64,000 bases of DNA from JANRLL01 sp033762715 (GCA_033762715.1 JANRLL010000001.1:113096-177095), one strand, 5' to 3'. Numbered from the stretch's first letter, positions 42,088 to 52,137 are shown. The notes: generated from the sequence alone by a model not told the origin. Made by a program: numbers and translations.

Positions 42088-43770
42088 ATGCTTACCCAGC
42101 TTTCCATACGTAATATTGTCCTCATTGAAAGCTGCGACCTGACCTTGGAGCGCGGTCTATGCGTGCTGACCGGTGAGACGGGAGCGGGCAAATCCATTTT
42201 GCTGGATGCGCTGGGATTGGTGCTGGGCGCGCGTGCCGATGCCGGCTTGATTCGCCAGGGTGAAAGCCAGGGTTCGGTCAGTGCTGAATTTAATATCGCA
42301 GAAAATGCCGGTGCGAAGCGAATTTTGACCGAGCTGGAATTAGATGAAAGCGACACGCTGATTATTCGCCGCTCGATCAGCGCTGATGGTAAAACGCGTT
42401 GCGTGATCAATGACCAGTCGGTGACGGTGACCGCTCTTAAAAAGCTTGGCGATTATTTGATTGAGGTGCATGGGCAGCACGACCAGCGCAGCCTGCAAGA
42501 CAGCAGCTTGCAGCGCGATATGCTCGACCTGTTTGCCGATCACGGCAAAATGCGCAAAGCTGTTTCTGCCGCATACGGTCTCTGGAAAAATGCAAGAAAC
42601 GCGCTCGAGCAATTACGCGCCGATATTGCGCAAGTCGCCCGCGAACAAGATTATCTGCGCCATATCAGCCAGGAACTCAAACAGCTCGCTCCCAAAGCTG
42701 GCGAGGAAGATGAGCTGACGGGCAAACGCACGCTGATGATGCAAAGCGAGAAGCTCTATGAGCTGCTCAATGAAGCCATTGGCGAGCTGAATGGCGGCAA
42801 GGGTGTGGCGGCGTCATTGCGTAGTGCGCAGCGCCTGCTCACGCGCTCGCCACTGACGCAAACACCGACGTTTGCCGCTGCCATCGAATCGCTGGAAAAA
42901 GCCGCGATCGAAGCCGAAGAAGCGCAATATGCGCTAGAGAAAATCGGCCAGGATGCCACTTTTAATCCCGAAGAGTTGGAGCGTATCGAAGAACGCTTGT
43001 TTGAGCTTAAGGCCGCCGGTCGCAAATATAATCTGCCGGTCGATGAGTTGGCGGCGCTGCGTGAGCAAACCGAGGAAAAGCTGGCGCTCATCCAATCGCA
43101 AGAGCATCGCTTGGGTGCATTGGAAAAAGAAGAAAAAACCAGCAAAGACGCTTTCTGCACGCAGGCTGAACTCTTATCGGCGGCACGCAAAAAAGCATCC
43201 GTGAAATTGGAAAAAGCCATCGCTTCGGAATTGGCGCCGCTTAAAATGGAAAACACCGCCTTTCGTGTGCGCATAGAGCGACTACCCGATACGCAATGGT
43301 CGGATGCGGGCATGGACGGTGTGTATTTCGAATGCGCAACCAACGTGGCCAAAGGCAGCAAAGATATTCCTTATGCGGCACTGAGCAAAATTGCATCGGG
43401 CGGCGAGCTGTCGCGCTTCATGCTGGCGCTTAAGGTGGCGCTTGCTGATACGCATCAGGCCAGCACGCTGATTTTTGATGAGATCGACACCGGAACGGGT
43501 GGTGCGGTAGCCGATGCGATTGGTCAGCGGCTCGCACGCTTAGGTGAGAATGCGCAGGTGCTGGTGGTGACGCATCTGCCGCAGGTTGCCGCGCGTGGCA
43601 GCCAGCATCTGCAAGTGTCAAAAGCGATGCAGGGCAAGAAAATCACCACGGCGGTCAAAGCGCTGAGTCGCAAGGAGCGCGAAGAGGAATTGGCACGCAT
43701 GTTAGCCGGTGCGACGATTACACCCGAAGCGCGTAAAGCTGCGCAAAAACTATTAGAGCAGGCAGCGTGA
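42088..43770 (+). CDS. recN: DNA repair protein RecN
   Basis: A 560-residue SMC-like ATPase. Walker A is LTGETGAGKSILLDALGLVLG; the coiled-coil arms contain Glu/Leu/Lys-rich stretches with EVHGQHDQRSLQD near the hinge. The signature is KIASGGELSRFMLALK, and Walker B is TLIFDEIDTGTGGAVADAIG. It acts in double-strand break repair. It overlaps ligA by 4 nt. Confidence 0.96.
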   Translation: MLTQLSIRNIVLIESCDLTLERGLCVLTGETGAGKSILLDALGLVLGARADAGLIRQGESQGSVSAEFNIAENAGAKRILTELELDESDTLIIRRSISADGKTRCVINDQSVTVTALKKLGDYLIEVHGQHDQRSLQDSSLQRDMLDLFADHGKMRKAVSAAYGLWKNARNALEQLRADIAQVAREQDYLRHISQELKQLAPKAGEEDELTGKRTLMMQSEKLYELLNEAIGELNGGKGVAASLRSAQRLLTRSPLTQTPTFAAAIESLEKAAIEAEEAQYALEKIGQDATFNPEELERIEERLFELKAAGRKYNLPVDELAALREQTEEKLALIQSQEHRLGALEKEEKTSKDAFCTQAELLSAARKKASVKLEKAIASELAPLKMENTAFRVRIERLPDTQWSDAGMDGVYFECATNVAKGSKDIPYAALSKIASGGELSRFMLALKVALADTHQASTLIFDEIDTGTGGAVADAIGQRLARLGENAQVLVVTHLPQVAARGSQHLQVSKAMQGKKITTAVKALSRKEREEELARMLAGATITPEARKAAQKLLEQAA

Positions 43771-45836
43771 TGAGCCTGTTTGCGTCGGACGAGAATAAGC
43801 GCGAACATGCGCGTTTAAGCGCAGAGATTCGCCGTCATGACGCGCTGTATTATCAGCAAGACGCACCGGAAATTTCCGATGCGGATTATGATACGCTGCG
43901 CAGACGTTTGCAATTTCTCGAAGCACAATATCCTGATTTAATTACACCCGATAGCCCTACGCAAACCGTGGGTGCGCCTCCCTTAGAAGCTTTTGCTAAA
44001 GTGCGCCATAGCGCGGCGATGTTGTCGCTCAATAATGCGATGAGCGAAGAAGAAGTGCGTGATTGGGATGCGCGCATCAAACGATTTTTAGGGTTGGGCG
44101 AGAGTAAAATCATTGACTATATCTGTGAGCCGAAAATTGATGGGCTGTCTTTTTCCGCACGCTTCGTGAAAGGCAAACTCGATGTGGCTGCCACGCGCGG
44201 CGATGGTGAAGTGGGTGAAAATATCACCGAGAATATGAAACGCGTCGCACGCTTTCCTACCCAATTACAAGGCGGCTATCCGCGTGTGCTAGAAGTGCGC
44301 GGCGAAGTCTATATGCGTCATGATGTGTTTCGGCAATTGAACGAACACCAGCTAGCAGCCGGTGAGCAACCCTACGCGAATCCGCGCAATGCCGCCGCTG
44401 GCAGCCTGCGTCAGCTGGATCCCGAAATCACTGCCTCGCGCCATTTGAATTATTATGTCTATGGGTGGGTGGGTGATGAGCTGGGTGATTCGCAGCTTGC
44501 TGCCGTGAGTAATTTAGCGAGTTTCGGATTTGATACGATATTGCATGCGGCAGAAAAAATCGCGCATGTTTATACGTTAGATCAGCTATTCGAAGCTTAT
44601 CACAAGCAGCAGGCAGAACGCGCAACACTCGATCATGACATTGATGGTATGGTCTATAAGGTCAATGACCTCGCTTTACAAGCGCAGCTGGGCTCCGTAG
44701 GGCGGGCGCCGCGCTGGGCCATTGCGCATAAATTTCCGGCTGAGCGTGCGACAACGCTTGTAGAAGGCATCGATATACAAGTCGGCCGCACCGGCACGCT
44801 GACACCGGTGGCGCGCTTGAAACCGGTGACGGTGGGTGGTGTGGTGGTGAGTAATGCAACACTGCATAACGAGGATGAAATCGCACGCAAAGATGTGCGC
44901 ATTGGCGATACGGTGGTGGTACAACGCGCGGGCGATGTGATTCCGCAGGTGGTAGAGGTCGATGTCAGCAAGCGCCCCGAAACATCCACTGCCTATCTCT
45001 TCCCCGATCATTGTCCGGTGTGTGGCAGCTTGGCTGTGCGCGAAGAGGGCGAGGTGGCCAAACGTTGCACGGGTGGGCTGTTATGCGAAGCGCAGCTGCT
45101 TGAGCGCTTGCGGCATTTTGTCAGCCGCAATGCCATGGATATTGAAGGGCTGGGCGAAAAACAAATTACCGCCTTTTGGCGCGACGGCTTGATTAAAAAC
45201 GTGGTCGATATTTTTCACCTGGCGCAGCATAAAGCCCTTATTTTGGAACGCGAAGGCTGGGGCGAAAAATCGGTCGAGAATTTATTGGCGGCGATTGAAA
45301 AAGCACGTGATGTATCGTTAGAGAAATTTATTTTTGCGTTGGGCATTCGCCATGTCGGTGAGATCACCGCTAAACTGCTCGCTTGGAATTATAGCAGCTA
45401 TGCTAACTGGATTGCAGCGATGAAGGCGCTGCCGGAAGGCGGTGAAGCTGCTGCGCAACTCGATCTGATCGATGGGATTGGGCCGAAAGTGATTGCAGCA
45501 ATAGCGGACTTTTTCCGTGAACCGCATAATGCCCAGATTGTAGAATCGCTGGCAGCGCAATTGCGCGTTGCCGATGCCGAGCAACGCGCCGTGGATTCGC
45601 CGGTGTCGGGCAAGACGGTGGTGTTTACCGGCACCCTGGAGAAAATCACCCGCCAAGCGGCTAAAGCACGGGCGGAAAGTTTGGGCGCTAAAGTGGCTAG
45701 CTCAGTATCGGTGAAAACCGATTTTGTTATCGCTGGCGCCGATGCTGGTTCCAAGCTAAAAAAGGCGCATGAGCTGAAACTTCGTGTGCTTAGCGAAGAT
45801 GAATGGTTGCGCATGATAGAAGGTGAAGCAGTATGA
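43767..45836 (+). CDS. ligA: NAD-dependent DNA ligase
   Basis: A 689-residue ligase. The adenylation lysine is K123 in CEPKIDGLSFSARF. An N-terminal Ia domain (HDALYYQQDAPEISDADYD), OB fold (VQVGRTGTLTPVARLKPV-type), four-cysteine zinc finger (CPVCGSL...C...C), HhH domain and C-terminal BRCT domain (GKTVVFTGTLEKITR) are all seen. GTG at 43767 overlaps recN; an ATG follows directly and may be the true start. Confidence 0.97.
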   Translation: MMSLFASDENKREHARLSAEIRRHDALYYQQDAPEISDADYDTLRRRLQFLEAQYPDLITPDSPTQTVGAPPLEAFAKVRHSAAMLSLNNAMSEEEVRDWDARIKRFLGLGESKIIDYICEPKIDGLSFSARFVKGKLDVAATRGDGEVGENITENMKRVARFPTQLQGGYPRVLEVRGEVYMRHDVFRQLNEHQLAAGEQPYANPRNAAAGSLRQLDPEITASRHLNYYVYGWVGDELGDSQLAAVSNLASFGFDTILHAAEKIAHVYTLDQLFEAYHKQQAERATLDHDIDGMVYKVNDLALQAQLGSVGRAPRWAIAHKFPAERATTLVEGIDIQVGRTGTLTPVARLKPVTVGGVVVSNATLHNEDEIARKDVRIGDTVVVQRAGDVIPQVVEVDVSKRPETSTAYLFPDHCPVCGSLAVREEGEVAKRCTGGLLCEAQLLERLRHFVSRNAMDIEGLGEKQITAFWRDGLIKNVVDIFHLAQHKALILEREGWGEKSVENLLAAIEKARDVSLEKFIFALGIRHVGEITAKLLAWNYSSYANWIAAMKALPEGGEAAAQLDLIDGIGPKVIAAIADFFREPHNAQIVESLAAQLRVADAEQRAVDSPVSGKTVVFTGTLEKITRQAAKARAESLGAKVASSVSVKTDFVIAGADAGSKLKKAHELKLRVLSEDEWLRMIEGEAV

Positions 45837-46738
45837 CCGTACGTAATAAAACCAATCCGTTTGCGCAGCCGAACTTTTATTGGAAAGTGAGCTTCAAAAT
45901 ACCGGCGGCAGGGGCTGGTATGGCTGAGGAGGCATTTGGCGGGCTTGCCATGGCGGTGTCGGGATTTGAAACCGATGAGGCCAATCATATTTGGACCTTT
46001 GATTTACTGTGCGAAGAAGAACCTAATCTGGTCGAGATCAAAACTCGCCTGATATTGCTGTGCGGCATGTGCAAGGTGGCGATGCCGGAAGTGACCGTTG
46101 AGAAATTGCAGCAGCAGGATTGGCTGTCGCAAGTAGCGCAGAATTTCCCACCGCTTTCCATTGGCCGATTTTTTGTGCATGGTGCGCATATTGTGCCACC
46201 TTCGCAATCGAGCATTATTCCGATTCAAGTCGATGCCGGTGCGGCCTTTGGTTCCGGCGAACATGGCACCACACGCTGCTGCTTAGGCGCGATGGATTGG
46301 CTGACGCGCTCGCGACGCTTTAACCGTATTTTAGACATGGGATGCGGCTCGGGCATTCTCGGCATTGCGGCAGCGAAGCTGTGGAAAATGCCGGTGTTGG
46401 CGGTGGATATTGACGATGTGGCGGTGCGGGTGACGCAGGAGAATGTGCGCATGAACCGGGTGACGCAATGGGTGGATGCGCAGGTTTCTGACGGTTATGC
46501 GAGCGAGCGGGTAAAACGCAGCGGGCCGTATGATCTGATTCTGTCCAATATTCTGGCGCGGCCTTTGGTCGAGTTCGCGCCGCATTTGAAACGCCATTTA
46601 GCGCCAGGCGGTGTGGCGGTGTTATCAGGGCTATTAGTGTCGCAAGAAACCATGGTGCGTGCCGCCCATATGTCACAAGGCTTAAAACTGGTGCGGCGAT
46701 TTACGCATGGTGAGTGGTGTACGTTGGTGTTAGAATAA
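45833..46738 (+). CDS. prmA: Ribosomal protein L11 methyltransferase
   Basis: A 301-residue class I methyltransferase. The N-terminal substrate domain starts NFYWKVSFKIP. The SAM loop is ILDMGCGSGILGIAAAKLW, preceded by the conserved DAGAAFGSGEHGTTRCCL; LILSNILARPLVEFAP is motif IV. PrmA trimethylates ribosomal protein L11. It overlaps ligA by 4 nt and is followed by the aminopeptidase 4 nt later. Confidence 0.92.
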   Translation: MTVRNKTNPFAQPNFYWKVSFKIPAAGAGMAEEAFGGLAMAVSGFETDEANHIWTFDLLCEEEPNLVEIKTRLILLCGMCKVAMPEVTVEKLQQQDWLSQVAQNFPPLSIGRFFVHGAHIVPPSQSSIIPIQVDAGAAFGSGEHGTTRCCLGAMDWLTRSRRFNRILDMGCGSGILGIAAAKLWKMPVLAVDIDDVAVRVTQENVRMNRVTQWVDAQVSDGYASERVKRSGPYDLILSNILARPLVEFAPHLKRHLAPGGVAVLSGLLVSQETMVRAAHMSQGLKLVRRFTHGEWCTLVLE

Positions 46739-46742
46739 TTGC

Positions 46743-48494
46743 ATGAACACGCAGCAAAAATTACAGGCCTTACGCGAGCGCATGAAAGCGCAATCACTGG
46801 CAGGCTATATTCAGCCGGTGCAGGATGAATATATGAATGAATACCCGCCTGAGTGTAATCGCCGTGTGGAATGGCTGACAGGATTTGCCGGCTCGGCCGG
46901 TACTTCGGTAATACTCTCCGATAAGGCTGCGATGTTTGTCGATGGGCGTTACACGCTGCAGGTGACGCAAGAAGTCGATGGCACTTTATTTTCCATGCAT
47001 AATAGCGCTGAGCTGTCGCCGTTGCTTTGGATTACGCAGCAGCTGGAGCAGTTACGTATCGGCTATGACCCGCAGCTTTATGGCCGTGATGCGGTGGCGC
47101 AGATGCAAAAAATACTGGCGACTAAACAAATCGAGCTGGTGCCGGTTACAAATCTAGTCGATGCGATGTGGGATAAGCGTCCACAGCCACCTGCCTCCCA
47201 GGTCGAGGTGCATGATGAAAGCTATAGTGGTGAGGCGCATGCCAGCAAACGCATGCGTGTGGCAGTAGTGCTCAAAGAATATGGTGCGGATGCTGCAATC
47301 ATCAGCGCGCCGGATTCGGTGTGCTGGTTGCTCAATGTGCGCGGAGGGGATGTGGAGGGCTCGCCGTTGCTGCTGTCAATTGCCATTGCCCATGCGGATG
47401 GTCACGTGGAATGGGGCATGGATGCGGCGCGGTGCAGCGATGTGGTGCGTGCGCATCTGGGTGCGGAGGTGCAATTATTTGCACCTGCTGATCGAACTGC
47501 GCGGCTCAAAGCGCTTAAAGGCAAACGTGTGCTGTGTGATATGCAGACGCTGCCGGTGTGGTATATCCAGCAATTGTCCGATGCGGGTGCGGTGATTGTC
47601 GAAGGGCGCGATCCGTGCGTGCCGATGAAGGCAAAGAAAAACGACATTGAGCTACAAGGTATCCGCCATGCGCATCGGCGCGATGGTGTAGCACTCACCC
47701 GCTTACTGGTCTGGCTCGATGGGCAAGCTCCAGGCAGCGTGACCGAGCTGCAAGTGAGTGATCAGCTGCTTTCCTATCGCTCGGAGAATAATCATTTTCG
47801 TGGCGTGAGTTTTAATACTATTGCTGGCAGCGGCGAGCATGGGGCGATTGTGCATTACCGCGCGTCGGAGGCGAGCAACCGTGTGCTGCAGCCTGGTGAA
47901 TTATTCCTGCTCGATTCCGGCGGGCAATATCCCGATGGCACCACCGACATTACGCGCACCATTCCCATCGGCGCACCCACTGCCGAGCATAAAGACCGCT
48001 TCACGCGCGTGCTCAAAGGCCATATCGCCATTGCCACCGCGCGTTTTCCTGCTGGCACCACTGGCTCACAGCTGGACGTGCTGGCGCGCAAGGCGCTGTG
48101 GGATGCGGGGCTTGACTATGATCATGGCACCGGACATGGCGTTGGGCATTTTCTCAATGTGCATGAAGGGCCGCAACGTATCAGCAAACGTGGTGGGGAT
48201 GCGGCGCTGGCAGCTGGCATGATTATTTCCAATGAACCGGGTTATTATAAAGCGGGCGAATATGGCATCCGCATCGAAAATCTGGTTGCGGTGCGATTGG
48301 AAGAGAAGGGATGGCACGGCTTTGAAACGCTAAGCTGCGTGCCGATCGACACCCGTGTGGTGGAGCCTGCCTTGCTTACGGCAGACGAAAAGAAATGGCT
48401 TAACGGCTATCACGCTTGGGTGCTGGAATCGCTGCAAGATCAATTGAGTGAGGCCGAGCGTAAGTGGCTCGTTCTTCGCTGCGCTGCAATATAA
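46743..48494 (+). CDS. Xaa-Pro aminopeptidase (M24B, aminopeptidase P family)
   Basis: A 583-residue metallopeptidase. Two creatinase-like N-terminal domains (starting ALRERMKAQSLAGYIQPVQDEYMNEY) precede an M24 pita-bread domain. Metal ligands are visible in LLDSGGQYPDGTTDITRT (Asp pair), GTGHGVGHFLNVHEGPQ (His) and ISNEPGYYKAGEYGIRIENL (Glu pair). It releases N-terminal residues next to proline. The three-domain length matches the large eukaryote-like APP group. It is probably cotranscribed with prmA. Confidence 0.93.
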   Translation: MNTQQKLQALRERMKAQSLAGYIQPVQDEYMNEYPPECNRRVEWLTGFAGSAGTSVILSDKAAMFVDGRYTLQVTQEVDGTLFSMHNSAELSPLLWITQQLEQLRIGYDPQLYGRDAVAQMQKILATKQIELVPVTNLVDAMWDKRPQPPASQVEVHDESYSGEAHASKRMRVAVVLKEYGADAAIISAPDSVCWLLNVRGGDVEGSPLLLSIAIAHADGHVEWGMDAARCSDVVRAHLGAEVQLFAPADRTARLKALKGKRVLCDMQTLPVWYIQQLSDAGAVIVEGRDPCVPMKAKKNDIELQGIRHAHRRDGVALTRLLVWLDGQAPGSVTELQVSDQLLSYRSENNHFRGVSFNTIAGSGEHGAIVHYRASEASNRVLQPGELFLLDSGGQYPDGTTDITRTIPIGAPTAEHKDRFTRVLKGHIAIATARFPAGTTGSQLDVLARKALWDAGLDYDHGTGHGVGHFLNVHEGPQRISKRGGDAALAAGMIISNEPGYYKAGEYGIRIENLVAVRLEEKGWHGFETLSCVPIDTRVVEPALLTADEKKWLNGYHAWVLESLQDQLSEAERKWLVLRCAAI

Positions 48495-48525
48495 CTTAGG
48501 CGCATAAGCGGATTGCAAAAACTGC

Positions 48526-48564
48526 ATAATGGTGTATTAACGTTCCATCTTAACACACCATAAT
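48526..48564 (+). promoter_or_regulatory. Imperfect 39-bp palindrome before the permease gene
   Basis: ATAATGGTGTATTAA (48526-48540), 9-nt spacer, TTAACACACCATAAT (48550-48564). The arms match in 13 of 15 positions. It overlaps a likely -10/-35 region (TTGCAA at about 48513) and lies 15 nt before the permease ATG. It could be an operator for an amino-acid-responsive regulator or an RNA hairpin. Confidence 0.5.
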
Positions 48565-48579
48565 CCGCGGAGGATCTAA

Positions 48580-50025
48580 ATGAATTTTTCCCGACTGCTT
48601 GCCAAAAAATCAGTGGCGGCTATCCAGCAAGAATCAGAAAAAGGTGAATTGAAGCGTACCTTATCGGCTGCCAATTTGGTGAGCTTAGGTATTGGCTGTA
48701 TTATCGGTGCCGGTATTTTCGTGATGACCGGACAAGCAGCCGCCGAGCATGCGGGCCCTGCCATTATTATCTCCTTCGTGCTGGCTGGTTTGTGCTGCGC
48801 GTTTGCGGGTCTTTGCTATGCGGAACTGGCTTCGATGCTGCCTGTCTCTGGCAGTGCTTACTCGTATGCCTATGCGAGCTTGGGTGAGATTTTCGCATGG
48901 ATCATGGGCTGGTTGCTGTTGCTCGAATATGGCTTAGCGGCATCTACGGTTGCGGTGGGCTGGTCAGGCTATGTGGTGAGTTTCCTCGGCAATTTTGACA
49001 TTGTGATCCCGACCTATCTGACGCAACCAACCATTGCGCTCAATGAAGCCAAAGAAATGACCTTCACCGGTTCGTTCAACCTGCCGGCGATGCTGGGTGT
49101 GGCGATGATGTCGGCGCTGCTCGTCGTTGGCGTGAAAGAATCGGCGACCGTTAATAACGTGATCGTCTGCATCAAAGTTGCGGTGATTTTGCTGTTCATC
49201 GGTGTGGGCGCATTTTATGTGAATCCCGATAACTGGCATCCATTCATTCCTGAAGCGGTTCCAGGTGGCGATGATAAATATGGCTGGGCGGGTATTTTTC
49301 GTGCAGCGGGTATTATCTTCTTTGCTTATGTTGGTTTTGAAGCTGTATCGACAGCCTCACAAGAAGCCAAAAACCCACAGCGCGATGTGCCGATTGGTAT
49401 CTTAGGGTCGCTGGTGATTTGTACTGTGATTTATATGGCGGTGTCGTTAGTGCTCACCGGTATCGTGCCGTTCAATACGCTCGCCGTGCCTGATCCCATT
49501 GCGGTTGCCGTCGACGCAGTAAATCTACCATGGTTGGCCTTTATCGTTAAAATTGGTGCGATCGCCGGCCTGACCTCGGTAATGATGGTGTTGCTTTACG
49601 GCCAGACCCGTATTTTCTACACCATGTCTAAAGATGGCCTAATTCCACCGATCTTCAGCAAAGTGCATCCTAAATTCCAAACCCCTTGGATTAACACGAT
49701 TTTAGTAGGAATTTTGGTATCGATCGCTGCCGGCATGACTCCTATTAGCATCTTGGGCGACCTAGTATCGCTGGGCACCTTGGCTGCCTTTGCCATTATC
49801 TGTTTCAGCGTGATTTATTTGCGCCGTACATCGCCTGATCTGCATCGTCCATTTAGTGTTCCTTATCCAAAGGTTACGCCAATTTTGGGCATTTTCTGTT
49901 GTGGATATCTGATCTGGGGCCTGAAGGGCATGTTAATCACTTTGAAATTCTATTTCTTAATCGGGTTGATTATCTATGTGGTTTATGGCCGTCGTCATAG
50001 CAAGCTGGGACAGGCTGCAAAATAG
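48580..50025 (+). CDS. APC-family amino acid permease (cationic-type)
   Basis: A 481-residue transporter with about 12 TMs. GIGCIIGAGIFVMTGQAAAEHAGPA in TM1 is the APC substrate-binding loop, and IFFAYVGFEAVSTASQEAKNPQRDVPIGI in TM6 is characteristic of the YfnA/CAT (cationic amino acid) group. A strong ribosome site (GGAGG) precedes the ATG at 48580. It is the last gene of the plus-strand block. A strong hairpin follows. Confidence 0.92.
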   Translation: MNFSRLLAKKSVAAIQQESEKGELKRTLSAANLVSLGIGCIIGAGIFVMTGQAAAEHAGPAIIISFVLAGLCCAFAGLCYAELASMLPVSGSAYSYAYASLGEIFAWIMGWLLLLEYGLAASTVAVGWSGYVVSFLGNFDIVIPTYLTQPTIALNEAKEMTFTGSFNLPAMLGVAMMSALLVVGVKESATVNNVIVCIKVAVILLFIGVGAFYVNPDNWHPFIPEAVPGGDDKYGWAGIFRAAGIIFFAYVGFEAVSTASQEAKNPQRDVPIGILGSLVICTVIYMAVSLVLTGIVPFNTLAVPDPIAVAVDAVNLPWLAFIVKIGAIAGLTSVMMVLLYGQTRIFYTMSKDGLIPPIFSKVHPKFQTPWINTILVGILVSIAAGMTPISILGDLVSLGTLAAFAIICFSVIYLRRTSPDLHRPFSVPYPKVTPILGIFCCGYLIWGLKGMLITLKFYFLIGLIIYVVYGRRHSKLGQAAK

Positions 50026-50063
50026 CTAACCAGCTGTTTTTTAAATAAAATAAAAATTTATCA

Positions 50064-50100
50064 TTGCATGGCCGTTTTTTAAAACGAAACGGTCATGCAA
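50064..50100 (+). terminator. Long stem-loop after the permease gene
   Basis: TTGCATGGCCGTTT (50064-50077), 9-nt loop, AAACGGTCATGCAA (50087-50100). It has 14 pairs with one G-U. It is followed by TTGTCACATTATTT instead of a clean T-run, so termination is likely but not certain. Confidence 0.6.
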
Positions 50101-50171
50101 TTGTCACATTATTTCTGTATATTTAAAGGGTATAACTACGTAATAGCCGCGTCTTTTTTTGAGGGTGATTG

Positions 50172-51695
50172 GTGAGCGTTTATTCCTATCCTGAGTCGAA
50201 ACTGATCGATAAGGTGACATTCGTTAAAACGGATGCGGGGCCTCAATTAGCCTATGTGCATGCGAAAGATGACGATGCCGATCATAGTCTGCTCAATCAA
50301 ATCACCGCCGCGCTACAAGAAAAACATTGGCAAGTCGTACCCCATAGCTATTGCGGCGAGCCGGTTTTGGAAGTGCGTGGCTTTTCCCACCAAACCCAGC
50401 TGACCGAACTGCTCGAAGCGCGCAAATGGGCTGACGGAAAATGCAACTACGACAAAGGCAAAGACGCTAAGGTCAACTTCACCGATACGGTGAAAAAGCG
50501 CAGTCTGTTTGGCGCGGGCCTCGCCTATATTCTGGGCGATATTAAATTTATCACCTACGGCATGAAAGGCGAATCGCCGCTCAATATGGCGGCCGGATTC
50601 CTCTATGGCGGTGGTACGGCATCGAGCCTACTGTTCGGCCGCAAAGACCAATCCGATATTCAAATTCGCGACATCTCGAAGCATATGGCCGATTACCTCA
50701 ATAAGCAGCATATTGAGCTGCCGCCCGATGCGGCGATCTCGGCTATTTTGGATGATAAGAAAAAAGGTAAGCTACAAAAAGCCGATGATTTCCTGCGCCG
50801 CTATCCGGCGGAATTGATGAATAGCTTCTTTGCCATGGCAGGCGTGTGTATCGCCATCGCCGCTTACCGCAAAATGCATGAGCCGATCGATCCGATGCAG
50901 GTGGAACAGTTCGTGGCCAAACGCGTCGATAAGCTAAAAGCTGTTTTCCCACATGCTGAAATACCTGCTGCTGATATTGCCGCGTTGCGCAAGGAAGGCG
51001 AGCATGTGGTGCATAAATTCCATAAAACCTCGCAGATGCTTGATATTGGTCTGGGCGGTATGACCTTTACCTCGGGGATGTTTGCAAACCTGGTGAAAGA
51101 GAAAAAACGCGATCCTGATGCGCAGACAAAAGAAGGCTTGGCGGGTGTTTGGGATTGGATTCAAGAGCGACCGCTGACGGTGGCTGGCGTGGGCTATATG
51201 ATCAGCACCATGTGCCATGCGGCCAGCACGGCGGTGGAATATAATATCGGCACCACCAATGCTAAAAAGGCGATTCTTGACCGTGGCGTGTTTGTGGCGT
51301 CGAACCTGCTGGCAGAGTTTTTGGTTGCGATTTCGTCGAAAGGCCATGGCGAAGGGGTGGTAAGTGATAAAAGCGTGGATCAAACCGCTATTGCCATTGC
51401 CGCCGATGTGGTTGCGCGTCAGCCTGCCGATGAGCAACAGCCCCTGATTGCACAATTCTCTGAATTCCTCGGCCAGCAAAAAATCCTGGCGATGAAAGAT
51501 ACGGATGTGCAAAAAGCGCTGCTGCAACAAGTTGAATTGATGAAAAAGAATCCCTGGGCGATGGCGCATCAAAAAGCCGAAGAAGCAGCGGCTAAAACCG
51601 GCGCCGAAAAGCCACTTGCCAAAGCCGGAGATATGTCGTGGCTGGCCAAAACCAAAACCGATAAAGCCACCACCCAGCCGCAACTAACGGCGTAA
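50172..51695 (+). CDS. Hypothetical protein, about 507 aa
   Basis: An unrecognised protein. The first 100 residues look globular with three cysteines. Residues about 115-160 contain KKRSLFGAGLAYILGDIKF and a Gly-rich stretch. A hydrophobic helix (ELMNSFFAMAGVCIAIAAYRK) lies near 220 and Gly/Met-rich segments (IGLGGMTFTSGMFANL, VAGVGYMISTMCHAAS) lie near 290-350. The C-terminus is Lys/Ala/Thr-rich. The GTG at 50172 is used, with GAGGG before it; a TTG stands one codon upstream. The convergent Zur-like gene ends 9 nt away. Confidence 0.68.
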   Translation: MSVYSYPESKLIDKVTFVKTDAGPQLAYVHAKDDDADHSLLNQITAALQEKHWQVVPHSYCGEPVLEVRGFSHQTQLTELLEARKWADGKCNYDKGKDAKVNFTDTVKKRSLFGAGLAYILGDIKFITYGMKGESPLNMAAGFLYGGGTASSLLFGRKDQSDIQIRDISKHMADYLNKQHIELPPDAAISAILDDKKKGKLQKADDFLRRYPAELMNSFFAMAGVCIAIAAYRKMHEPIDPMQVEQFVAKRVDKLKAVFPHAEIPAADIAALRKEGEHVVHKFHKTSQMLDIGLGGMTFTSGMFANLVKEKKRDPDAQTKEGLAGVWDWIQERPLTVAGVGYMISTMCHAASTAVEYNIGTTNAKKAILDRGVFVASNLLAEFLVAISSKGHGEGVVSDKSVDQTAIAIAADVVARQPADEQQPLIAQFSEFLGQQKILAMKDTDVQKALLQQVELMKKNPWAMAHQKAEEAAAKTGAEKPLAKAGDMSWLAKTKTDKATTQPQLTA

Positions 51696-51703
51696 ATTTG
51701 CTA

Positions 51704-52102
51704 TCAGGCTGTGCAGCTCACGCAAGTAATCGGTAGCTCGATAACGGCGTGATCTTGAATCGGCACTCCATGTTTTCGCAGCTTTTCCAGATGATCAATA
51801 ACCAAATGGTCGTGCAATTCTTCCACGCTTTCACAGCTATGGCATACGGTCAGCACCGATAGCGCATGCTGGTGGCTGGCTGCGCAGTTGCAGGCAATAA
51901 AGGCATTGAGTGCTTTGATCTTATGCACGGCGCCGGTTTGCATCAGCCCTTCAAGCGCGCGGTAAATAATCGGTGGACTTTTAATGCCCATTTTTTTGAG
52001 TTTCTCAAGCAGGCTATAGGCCGTCATCGGCGTTTTATGCTTGCGCAATGCTGTAAGCACCAGCTCTTGCGAAGGTGCGGACAGGGAAGAGGGGCGTGCC
52101 AT
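51704..52102 (-). CDS. zur: Fur-family regulator, Zur-like
   Basis: A 132-residue regulator. A winged helix (TAYSLLEKLKKMGIKSPPIIYRALEGLMQTGAVHKI) is followed by a dimer domain with two C-x-x-C pairs (VCHSC and CVSC), the structural zinc site of Fur/Zur proteins, and histidines in ASHQHAL and ELHDHL for the sensing site. I chose the ATG at 52100-52102 because AAAGGC lies before it; an in-frame ATG ten codons upstream is unlikely because it falls next to the operator. Two identical-arm palindromes in the divergent region support metal autoregulation. Confidence 0.82.
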   Translation of the reverse strand: MARPSSLSAPSQELVLTALRKHKTPMTAYSLLEKLKKMGIKSPPIIYRALEGLMQTGAVHKIKALNAFIACNCAASHQHALSVLTVCHSCESVEELHDHLVIDHLEKLRKHGVPIQDHAVIELPITCVSCTA

Positions 52103-52115
52103 AGAATGCCTTTTT

Positions 52116-52132
52116 TTGTTATAATGTAACAA
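52116..52132. promoter_or_regulatory. Zur-like operator 1 (zur side)
   Basis: TTGTTATAATGTAACAA, with perfect arms TTGTTA and TAACAA around 5 nt. On the minus strand it overlaps the likely -10 (TATAAC) of the zur-like gene, fitting autorepression. Confidence 0.7.
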
Positions 52133-52137
52133 ACCGC

